Shown here one piece after another: positions 23,827 through 35,600 of a stretch of 64,000 bases of DNA. Location: contig CM049309.1 of NCBI GenBank assembly GCA_026874595.1, forward strand, positions 68,802,926 through 68,866,925. Reading direction: 5' to 3'. Under the pieces are notes generated by a model. The model worked only from the letters and a program-made list of their open reading frames with translations. It did no database searches and had not been told where the DNA came from. The stretch's first letter is position 1; each line of letters begins with the position of its first letter. The position numbers and the translations under genes were made by a program. This DNA is from Sipunculus nudus. Taxonomy: Eukaryota > Annelida > Sipuncula > Golfingiida > Sipunculidae.

Positions 23827-23853
23827 GCGCCCCTTTCACACAATGTTGTGTTT
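23827..23853 (-). promoter_or_regulatory. H1 box (AAACACA) and adjacent GC box
   Basis: The minus strand has AAACACA at 23847-23853, the H1-specific distal element, then GGGGCGC at 23827-23833, closer to the TATA box. The order AC box, GC box, TATA is that of replication-dependent H1 promoters in other animals. Confidence 0.8.
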
Positions 23854-23859
23854 GTTGAC

Positions 23860-25195
23860 ATATTTTGTTTTCTCAATAATAAACTTATCTTTGCATGAAT
23901 CCGTACCAAAATTCAAAAACGTGTACTTGACTATTTATGCTATCATAATATAAAGAAAATATTGCATGGTTTTGCAAAATGGAAAATATATTTAAAGATA
24001 AACTTGAAAGTTTATGTGATGTGCACACATTTCTTTGCATAATTTTGTTTAAAACTACTTTTTCCTTTTTATATACCCAGATTATGTTTACTGTAAATGA
24101 TAGTTTACATCTCCAGGTTTCCATGCATGTGCACATAACGGTGATTTTAAGTTAAATTCTTCATAAAATCTGATTACGAAGTGATAGGAGAAACACACTG
24201 AATTATGTAGTCAAGCGCGAGCGAGCGCAAGCATGGCATGCCAAACACAGACAGTGAAATTAACTTCAGTATATTACAAAACTACTCAGTTTATAAACAT
24301 TATACCTTATACCTCTGAAGATTATATTTTAAAGGCAACATGAATTTAATATAAACTCTGGCTTAATTGTGTTTTATTAATGAACAAGTTTTAGAACAGA
24401 AAATTTTTATTTTTATGGGGCATTTGAATTGAAATGGCGGTGCCCCGGGAATGGGCAAGCATGCAAGACCTTGTATTATATATATAATTTTTTGTAAATA
24501 GGGATATTTATGGATTACATGCATGTTTATGGTTTAAACTGATTTTTTTAGTTTTATTCAGATAAAAAAAATAAATTAAGCTAACCCGCGTGGAGTTTGT
24601 GAAACACATGCATATGTTGTGTCCGCCATTAATTCGTTAAATCTTACACTGGTGGCAACATTTTGAAAGGTTGTTAAACGTATTTACAGCCTTTCGTTTA
24701 CTTTTCTTTATAATGTACTATACTGTCTTTCTTATAAACCTTATTCTCGAACAATTACACGCTGTAAATAAATGTACATTCGGACTCGAGGTGTATACTA
24801 GTATATAGTATGACTATCGGAAAACACTGACTTTACGGTTTAGCAAACTGCGGTTTCATTTATCTGTGAGGCCCATGCCAGGGCAAACTCGCCCCACGAG
24901 TCCCTCGGGTGGTCATATGTTAAATTTGCGAAATATTAATTAATATAACCGTTGTATTGTCATATATTTTTTAAACAAGAAACAACATGTTTGCTCACGG
25001 AAATTTCAAAATTCAAAATTTCTCTTTAATGGGCATAATTATTGATAATGTGATGTGTGATAATTGTCTGAATTAATACAGTAAATCAGTGATAGGAAAA
25101 TAAATAAATTGATGAATAATAATTATTATTTATATTAATAATTTTAATAATTATAAAAATAATAATTATTATTATTATTAATATTATTACTATTA

Positions 25196-25253
<58 letters not shown>

Positions 25254-26387
25254 AGGGATGTAACATACAACCAATAAATAGAGATATAGAAGGAACATTG
25301 AGCAACATATATGTATTACATGTATGTATTTCTTGCAATTTAACTTTTGCATAGACTTTTTAAGGAATATACTAGCAGAAATTAGCATTAAACTTGCAAA
25401 AATGCCTTCTTTATATAGAGACGCATGTATATATAGCCTACTACTAGTGCAACATTAACAAAGGCAAATACCAAGCAGCAGCTTATATATAGTATCATAT
25501 CTTTAACACACAAAACATGATATTTCAAGTTTATTAATAGCTTCAAAGAGCTATTACAAAGATATCTATTTAATAAAATAAGGAAATATTGGTATGACTT
25601 AAGTTCTTGTAATATAAATTACTCAGTCTTTAGTGATATTTAGTCATCCTGATTCATAAAACGTTTTAAGCAATACCCTTTTATTTTGTAATGCCACAAA
25701 TTAAATCAGAAACTCACACACATGTGATTTAAAATTTCATTACCTTATGCATTTATCGATTACTTCATTACTTTTTTGGGGTCCCTTTTTTAAGAATATT
25801 GGCCATGACCGATGTTTACCATATATAGTAGATACGGAGCGCATTGCCACATCACACGGAAATGAATTGACAACATACATTATAACTTTTGCTTGGCAAA
25901 TGCATGCGTATTCATGTTGTGAGACAGAAATAAGACTTAAAATGTTAACTACATGTATTTTATATCGGTACAAATAAGACTTAATTATATGACTTATTTT
26001 CATATACGCACCGGGTCATCCAATTAAAATAAAGCTCATTTTTGTATATTTCATTATGTGCATGCATGATTAGCAAATGATATCACAAATTTTCCAGCTC
26101 TTGATATAACCTTGTTTATGAAATATCAGATTTCGTGTTTCTGAATATCCTATTAACTGCATTGAAACAAAAAGAAAACGATATAGTCATTGGTAAGATT
26201 TAAATCAGAAACTGTACATGCAGGTCATGAATGTTCTGAGAAGAAATTTTAATACTTCCTTGAAAGGACGAAAGAATCACAACCCACGTATATACATACA
26301 TTCAGGTTTATATAGATGCACATGAATGGTTAATGTTGATCAATGATCATATAAATATACATATATATATATAGATATATATATACA

Positions 26388-26423
<36 letters not shown>

Positions 26424-27111
26424 TATAGACATATATGGATTAGACGTGGCTTCATCGTAATTGATCAGTTTACAACACTGCCCTTTTACCATGCATGGTC
26501 GGAGGGTCGGAACAATTTATTATTATTATAAGCCTATTATATATTGCATCGGTCGTCGTAATAATAAATTGAGAGAGATATATGTTTGAATTTATAGGAC
26601 TTTACTTTTTATGTTTAGTTTGGCTATCATATATAGATGTAACTTTACTCAATTTTATAATGGCTGTATCTATACTTAAATTATGGTCAAAAGCCGGGGG
26701 GGGGGCAGTTATAGCGGCAGATATATGGATCACGCCCTTTATCTATTCCACATATGTGTAAAATCAGAGCTTGTTATGAAAAACTGCCTTAGAAACGTAA
26801 GCCGACCGGAGGTTGGACTTCAGAGCCCAGGGGGCGGATCAAGGATTGTGTTTAGAGGGAAGCAACATTTACACCAAGAAACTAATTCCATATAAAGAAG
26901 GTATACAAATCCCAAAGTGTTTCGGGTTACCTGCATTGTTATGGCATCATATACACAACATTTTTAAAATAAATATTTGAAATTTATCAAAACTAAAAAG
27001 ATTCATAATAACTTTTTGATATGTTTATGTGCATACAATGTTTCATCAGTGTTTTTACTATTATTATAATTATTATTATTAGGCCTATAATTATTATTAT
27101 TATTATTATTA

Positions 27112-27146
<35 letters not shown>

Positions 27147-28355
27147 GATGATGATGATGATGACGATGATGATAAATGGAATATTATAATGGGACACGTC
27201 CCTTGACCTGACAGGTTGACAGGCGAAACAGGTCTCATACATGCAGCGCCACCTGTCATATGTTGCAGTAGGTATACTACTTTGCCGTTATCACCACTGA
27301 TCACGGGACTGATTCCACCAGCCCAGAGGCACAAACGTACCAGGACCTGTGTAGATCTGATATGATAACAGGGTCACACGCTCACAAAATGGTGACAGTC
27401 ACTTAGACCATATTTTAGTGTACTGCCTGTACCCCATATGCCATAGTCAGTAGGAAATCTTTGAACTTATTGCAGGTGAGTGTTCTCACTCTAGTAATAA
27501 GTATTAAGTATACCGTTTACAATCTTGTCTTATATTAACTGATTATCAGTTTTGATATGATTCTCAGATAGTATATCACCACGTATATACACATTTGTTT
27601 ATCTATAGTTTCTTGTGAACAAAATCAGAAAGTTTATTTTTATATTATTAAAAATTGAAAAAATCTGAAATTTTATTATTATATTATTAAAAGTAGGAAG
27701 CTAATTTTATTATAATCTCCCTAAAATTTAATTTAAAGAAATAAAACTAATAAAAAATGAATACAAAATCTTAAGTGCATTAATAATAATTCATGTATAT
27801 TCTAATACAGAATTATGAAATTCTTAAGATATTATTATATTAAGACTGTATAACTTCATTATTTACAATTTTCATATATTATATTATACTTGTTATAATT
27901 TCTTTGTTTTACCTACTCAAATAAGAGGTAAAGTAAAGCTTCAGTCTGTTGCTAGTCATTCAGCTTTGTTGAATTACGGTACATCAGCGCTGAGGTTAAT
28001 AGTACCGTACTGCATTACAGTATACAATAAAGATTTAATTTTGTAGTACTTATGTTCATAATACTAGGAGTTCAGAAACTAGGCCGTGTACAGAAAGTCA
28101 ATGTTTATTTAATGCAGACCTTGTACAGCAGGTCTGTCTTATCCTAATATTAATGTTAATGGTGAAGCTGGACTTTGTTTCAACCACATTTGTGTAGACA
28201 ATGGGTATGGCACATTTGATACTAGTAGACTGACCTACACTGGTGAATGAGCCACTTATTTTCATAAATTTATATATCTTTAAATCTGCCATTTACCCAA
28301 CAGTGTTTGAACCTGGGATTTTGCCTCTCCACAATAGAGAGATGACTTGTTAGAC
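23860..28355. other. Long AT-rich intergenic stretch with microsatellites
   Basis: No gene is recognised in about 4.5 kb. It contains ATT trinucleotide runs (about 25164-25250 and 27058-27146, the latter followed by GAT repeats to 27172) and an ATAC tetranucleotide run at about 26380-26417. The poly-Asn, poly-Ile and poly-Asp frames are microsatellite translations. Confidence 0.65.
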
Positions 28356-28363
28356 AAGTTATA

Positions 28364-28817
28364 CAGGGCTTTATATTATATGCAACAGGGCTCCAGTTAA
28401 AAGTGTAACTGCTTGCCTTGGGCAAGTAAAAGTTCAAGAAAATGATGGTAGAGCAAGCAAAAGTTGGCTCCTCATACTTGAAGGACTGGGCAAGTGGGTC
28501 CAACATAAGCCTTAATTAGTCTTAACTAGTCTTCAATTAGCCATTTTCTTTCTTAGAGGAATGAAATCTTATTGATAATACCTCAGTATCTGTAAACTTA
28601 ATTAGGATACAAAATTTAATTATCATTAACAAATAAACAACTGAACAGTAATATTGTCTTGCATGCAGTGAAACACTGCCATGTGGAACACACTTTGTGT
28701 TTGTGGGTGTGATCACTTATTTCAGTAGGACAATTAAAAATTCATGTAGGGCAAGTAAAATTTAAGTTGGTTGTTACTTGTTATTTGGCTTACACAAGAG
28801 TTACTGTAAAGCCCTGT
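28364..28817 (+). mobile_element. Candidate hAT-type MITE (CAGGGCTTTA ends)
   Basis: The left end CAGGGCTTTA (28364) is mirrored by TAAAGCCCTG ending at 28817. A second possible left end, CAGGGCTCCAG, lies at 28386. A GGGCAAGTAAAA word sits near both ends. The 8-base flanks do not match, so either the boundaries are off or the duplication has decayed. Confidence 0.5.
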
Positions 28818-29033
28818 AAAACCGAAAGGATTGTCTCTTATGTCTGTAATAAAAAAAAGTGTTCATAATATTGAGGTGCTCATATAGAGAGCTTTCCCTG
28901 TACCAGTTTTATTTTTATGGATTCTTGATAGGTATCTAGGAGCTATCATTCTATCCATTCAGTAATATAAAAATTGCATTAAGCTTATAAACCTTGTGTT
29001 TAGAAGACCGCAAATAGGAATGTTTGTAGAATT

Positions 29034-29343
29034 CAGCAGGGAAGGGGTCAGATACTTGTACCTGTACCTCCATACCAAGTTCAGAGTACCTGTACTGGGA
29101 TGCCATGAGTAGGAAATTCTTGGTATCTGTACCTTGGTAACTGTACCTGATATGATGTACACCAGATACATATAATGTATTATCATTATACTAGAAATGG
29201 ACATACAGATAAAATACAGATAATTATGAGTTGATAAAATATGTGTTAATATAATGAATGATATGTCTTTCAATTTATCTGTACCCATGTACTTAAAAAA
29301 TTTGACCTGTACCATAGTACACTATAAAAGTCTTGCACTGCTG
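29034..29343 (+). mobile_element. Candidate MITE rich in GTACCTGTACC words
   Basis: The left side reads CAGCAGGGAAGG and the right side, on the opposite strand, CAGCAGTGCAAGACTTTTAT. The interior is rich in TTGTACCTGTACC-type words near both ends. No matching target-site duplication, so this is tentative. Confidence 0.4.
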
Positions 29344-29396
29344 ACCATCTCGCACGTACCAGTACATGGTTCATAATCACTTTGTTAGTTTAATAA

Positions 29397-29545
29397 GGGA
29401 ATCCTCCATGATCCTGGCACCCACCATTTGCGATCATATAAATTGTGCTCAGTGTGAATTAGTGCTTCTTAATGTGATTAAAGTAATAGCCCTAACCCTT
29501 GAACGATGGCAGGTCATCACAGTTTATCACAAAAGATAAATGATT
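29397..29545 (+). repeat. Dispersed repeat R1, copy 2
   Basis: Second copy of the repeat at 6557-6725, ending about 100 bases upstream of the first coding exon of the intact AADAC-like gene. Confidence 0.6.
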
Positions 29546-29644
29546 GCCCCTAAACATGCTTAAAATGCTGGGTGGATGCCAGAGACACGGAGGTATTTTT
29601 ATTTAACCGCTGGTTTTGAGATTTGTCTTTTTGTATTCTTCAGG

Positions 29645-32600
29645 ATGGGTTGTGGCAAGGTCACCGTAACTGTGGTGTTGACCTTGGCAATAGGAGTGGG
29701 TTTCCTTGTGAATAGGCAGTCCACTGATGGGGTTATGAACAAGCAGTTTCCAGATGATATGCCAAACCCCTTCCTGACTCGTGTAATACTGTCCATAGTC
29801 AAGGCAGTGTTTGAGATGGTAATATTTTTTTCTGCAGATTTCTATATTAAACCTTCTGCATGTTGGGCCAATATTTTTCTTGCAACATTTATTATTATAT
29901 AAGCATATTAATTTTGGCATTGCATCAGCAAGTAGGGAGAATACACAAATGTTGTGCAAATTATCCTGATTTTCTTTATTCTTTGCCACACAATGATCTC
30001 TATCACTGAGCTCCATATCCAATATTTTGCATGCTCTTATGGCTGAGATTGCCACAACAAGATGACCAATATATTTGACAAAGGTCTTTCCTGTGTTCAT
30101 ACTAAGCAGACACAGATTTTGTAAATAACACAGTTTTGTTGAAAATTTATTGACATGACAAAGAATTGCCCAATGCCAATACGGTGGAATAACATTATAA
30201 AAATTGTCTCATATTAGCTTTATATAACCCACAATACATTTTGTTTGTTGAATTTAGCAGACCTATGGCTTTACATGTCATTTGTAAAAATATTCAAACT
30301 ATTTTGAAAACAAACATTATATATATTACTGTGATTAGAAACATCAATGTATACATGATTATAATTAAATAACCAGAGAGTACTCAGAGAGCACAAACCC
30401 CCTCCAGCCCCAAATTTGGTCTGCTTCCCTGGCTCACACTTCCACAGAAAACTTCAGTGAAAATATTTTGAAATTTTATAGATATTGTATGGATAAACCT
30501 GGTCTAACACCTTAATCAGGGTTTGCAAGTTTCTGCCATTGCCATGTCTGCCATGGTTTTCTGCCCGGCAATTGCCTGGCAGCAGAAATTCTTTTCTGCT
30601 GAAAACCAACCCTGACCTTAATGTCTGCCACCTTCATTGTTGCGGGTAACTATTAACTCAGCAGCTTGAACCATTAATTTTGGGGTTATTTTGCAAGTAA
30701 AACAACATATAACAATATATATGTTTATCTTGTATACAAGTCATAATTTACAAAAAAGATGGCATGTATTACAAATTAAACTTGACATTATTTATTGTTA
30801 TCTCACATAATGGCCCCATAAATAACAATCCTGATAATTGCATTGTTATAATGATAATTATTTCAACCAAAAATATGAATTTTATGCCATGGGCAGAAGA
30901 AAGGGGCCCAGTCACCTATAAAGCAAGTTGAGTTAACATAGCTTCTTCCCTTTATAATAAATTTGTACCTGCCAAAATATTGCCCTGAAACCATTTGCTT
31001 TCTTCTGTAAACATATGTTAAAAACGGTGGACCTGGCGCAATGAAAGGTGTCGACATAAACACAGTGTGTGGCTGTGTGCATCGCTGAGTCAATCAGGAG
31101 ATGCCCTGTCTGACTTAGCCCAAAAAATGTAATGCATGTTTCTGCTGTCTGAAACACAGCGTGTTGCCCCTCTTAATTGGACCTCCGGTCACACAGCCTT
31201 GTTACGGTAAACAGACTGTGTTTACCAACATGCAGAGCCATAACATGGTGTCAAATAGCCGTATGCTAGGAAATGAGACTGTGTGTTGGGATGATTTTGC
31301 TGGGAAACATTTGTATAAAGCAGAACTGAACTGATAGTGTGAAAGAATAGCCATAATTTAGCTCCTGATTATGTTCCTTTAAGTTGTATATACATTTGAT
31401 AGGTAATTGACACAGCACAAAGCTACACATACCCCCTTTTATTTAAACTACACTAGTAATATATTATGTTGACAATGTGTTATGTTACACAGGAAGAAAG
31501 AAGCAATATTAATAATAATATATAGTAGAATTGTATAAGCATTCCCAGGTAATAAAAAACTTCAAGGTAATTTTCCTATATAAACACCCATATTGTCAAA
31601 AGCTAGATCTTTCATGTTTTATACAAGCTTGTTTAAGTGCTGGTTTTTGTTGTTTTCTTCAGGCCAACATTCTGAGCAACTTAGGCTTTGGTGAAGAAGT
31701 TGTGCTGAGGCGTCGACTGATGCATATGATACTACCCCCACCGGACCATTCAGATCTCAAGGTTTGTCTGCATGTCATACACAGCCCTCAAATTAAGATC
31801 CCACACTGAACCGGCTTCTGTGGCTCAGGGGTAGAGCGCAGGACTCAAAGCCGGGAGATTGTGGGTTCGAATCTCAGCCGAGGCGGTGAGGTTTTACACG
31901 GTCGGCCCCCACCCAGGGTGAGCGCTCTGCAGGCTTAATGGGAAGGCTGTGCCCTACAGCCGTGTATTACTCACATACGAGTGCGTCTTTGGGGGGGTTC
32001 CTCAGTGTTATGACCCAGCAATGGGGATGATTAAACACCCAGGACCCGCAGGTGGGTAGACACTGGGCCTGGGTGACACCAGGATATAAAAATGATAGGA
32101 AGCGAGTGCTACTGCCCTGTCAAGTACTCCCAAACCAAAATGGAAACTCTGCAGATGTACATACTTAATTAAGAATTAGTTAAGTCATCATTAAAAAATT
32201 GAGGCGGTAACCTCCACCAAAAAAATTATTAAAAAAAAAAAAAGATCCCACACTGCCCACAGCATTATTGCATTATTATTTTCCTGTAGGATATCTTGTG
32301 ATCGTGATAACTTTTGAAGGGCCACATATTTTTCCTGAAATTTAAATCACTAAATCTTAGGTGAGTTAAAAAACTTGTGACCTTCAACTTCAAGGTTAAA
32401 TCTGCTAAAAATGTAAAATTTTTGTTTACCCCCTAACTTTTGAAGTATTTCTCCATTTTGTCTTCAAATTTGACACACAACATGTGTCGACCTTGTTCTT
32501 GGATCAGTTTGAAAACTGGTGAACTTGAGCAGGAGGTTCATGGTCAAATCTGCAGATTTGTATATTTTCCGTAACACCTTAACTTTTCTGATTGTGCTTA

Positions 32601-35600
32601 TTTTTTCCCCTCACATTTTGGAATAGCCCACTGGTGTTGGGGGGGGGGGGGCATCTGTTTTGGCCCCTGCAATAGTAAAGATATTCTATTTGATCCCCTG
32701 TCTCAGTGGAGCAGAGGATAGAGTGATCAGTTCCATCCGTCTGTCAATAAACAATTTTAATGCAACATGATATCTCATTTTTCGTACCCAACTCTAATTA
32801 AGATGGTGGATTATCTTGTGGGTCTCCTCACCTGATTAGGTTTTAGTCACACTTTGGTGATATTTTACTTTTTATTTTTATGCCCCCGCCACAAAGTGGC
32901 CGGGGCATATAGTTTTACCCATGTCCGTCATTCCGTCATTCCGAAATCAAACAGTTGTACGGACTTTTTTTCGCAATGCTTGCAGATATTGGCCTGATTT
33001 TTGGTGTGTGGGCAGATAATGACCAGTTACAGATCGAGTTCGCGTTTCGTCCCAGTTGACCTACTTTTGACCGTTTTACGGCTCCAAAACTTAGAAAATT
33101 TCATGAAAAATAGAAATTTTCAGGACAAATACACATGTACGGACTTTTTTTCCCAATGCCTGCAGATATTGGCCTGATTTTTGGTGTGTGGGCAGATAAT
33201 GACCAGTTACAGATCGAGTTCGCGTTTCGTCCCGGTTGACCTACTTTTCACCGTTTTACGGCTCCTAAACTTAGAAAATTTCATGAAAAATAGAAATTTT
33301 CATGACAAATACACATGTACAGACTTTTTTTCGCAATGCCTGCAGATATTGGCCTGATTTTTGGTGTGTGAGCAGATAATGACCAGATACAGAGCGAGTT
33401 CGCATTTTGTCCCGGTTAACCTACTTTTGACCGTTTTACGGCTCCTAAACTTAGAAAATTTCATGAAAAATAGAAATTTTCATGACAAATACACATGTAC
33501 GGACTTTTTTTCGCAATGCCTGCAGATATTGGCCTGATTTTTGGTGTGTGGGCAGATAATGACCAGTTACAGATTGAGTTCGCGTTTTGTCCCGGTTGAC
33601 CTACTTTTGACCGTTTTATGGCTCCTAAACTTAGAAAACTTCATGAAAAATAGAAATTTTCATGACAAATACACATGTACAGCCGTTTTTAGCCCTCAGC
33701 TCATAGGCTGATGGGCTATTGTCATCACCCAAGCTGTCCGTCTGTCCATCTGTCTGTCCGGTGTCTGTCCGTCCGTCCGTCCGTCCGTTCCACGTCTGTT
33801 AACTTTTACCTTGTGAGCGGGATATCTCTAAAAGGATTCACCGTTGGAATTTTATTTCATCAGTGAAGATGTATATCGATAAAATCTCGGTCAAGTTCGA
33901 AGATGGGTGACCTTGACCCATTTTTCTACATTTTAGAGCTGATTATAGAAAAACACTCAGAAGTTTATATCTCAGGAACCATTGTGTGGATTTTCACAAA
34001 ACTTACTATGATCATTGGACCTGATGGTCTGTATGTGCTGCACAATTTTGGTGGCGCCACCTGCAATTTCTGAATTTTTAATGAAATTTTATCGGATTTT
34101 TCAATTTTGGCCTGTTTTGTCTGTGGGCGCATAATGACCACTTACAGATAGAGTTCGCGTTTCGTCCCAGTTAACCTATTTTTCACCATATGACAGATCC
34201 TGAACATAGAAAATTTCATGAAAGACAGAAATTTTCATGAAAAATGCACATATATGGACTTTTTTTTTCACAATGCCTGCAGATACTGGCCTGATTTTTG
34301 GTGTGTTGCTTGATAATGACCCTTTACAGATCGAGTTTGCATTTTGCCCTTGTTGACCTACTTTTGACCATACAACACCTCCTGAACTTAAAAAATTTTA
34401 CAAAATTTAACAAATGTTTCTAATTTGCCCCAGGCGGGGGCATTCGTGTCGTTCCGACACATCTAGTTTTTTAATAAGACTGAGAGCAGAGTGTCACAGT
34501 TTTAAAGCTTGGGAGTTAGATGCACAGTGTGATACTAAAATCTCACTGAGTGGTCTGATTAAATTTACTGCCCTGGTGGAGAAACCTGGAGAATTTTGCC
34601 ATATCAGGCAGTGGTTAATGTGAAGGAGAGTGTATATCCATTCCGAGAGGATTTTAAGCTGGAACCTTCCTGTCAGATTTATGCCCCATCCGAGTTGGGT
34701 CCAAAAGTACTCGGACTCATAGTACTCGTACTCATGAGTACTTTTTTCAGTATTCAGTACTTGTACTCGAGTACTTTTTAAAAATCACAAAAGTACTTGT
34801 ATTTGTACTCGAGTACTTTGAAAGTACTCGGTACTCATATGAGTAATTCATGAGTACTTTTTGGTATTTCATATATCATTAAAATTTCTAAATAAACTTT
34901 AGTCTTGATTTATGATATAAGTACTTGTTTATTATAGTTTATTATAGTAAGATATTATATATAATATATAACTTATATAAATTCATATATGATAGTACTT
35001 AAAGTAATCCATCTGTTACTGTGACTGAAACTATTACAGCTTTTTGGCACCGATAACTACTACTTTTATTATTACTTGGCTTCTATAACTTATACTATTT
35101 CTTTTATTTAATATAAAATATAAATAAATTGAACTATTTTATTAATAATAAATTCATGCAGTTCATGTGTACATGTGTTAAATCAGCAAACTCATACAGA
35201 GTAATATTTTAAGAGAAAAATTCTAATTTTTGAAAGTTCCCAAAATAAAAAAAAGCTAAGGTTTGCCACAATTCAATACAATTAAATATACTCAGAACCT
35301 GTTCATCATAATATAAACTCAGCAGTGCTCTGGGGCCTGGGCTAATAAAGCTTGAATTGATTTATATATGAAATTAAATGTGATTGTAGGTTTAGCAGAT
35401 TTTCAGAGGGAATTTCAGTCTTTGATGAGCTCTGTACACAGCCTGTTGCACAACTAAGACTCAACTGTTGTCTTTCAACTGATTAATCTATGGAAAGCTA
35501 TATGACTACTATTATCCGACCATACACCCCATAGCTTGTACAACATAGGCTGCAGCATCACATTCTACTATCAGTTGACAATAACTTGCCCAACATACTG

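Noticed and set aside
25110..27206. Poly-Asn, poly-Ile and poly-Asp proteins
   Set aside because: Translations of ATT and GAT trinucleotide runs without other coding signals.
31809..31885. A functional tRNA gene
   Set aside because: The tRNA-like head is followed by a SINE body, A-rich tail and target-site duplication, so it is a SINE promoter. The same applies to 37715-37780 and 2760-2826.
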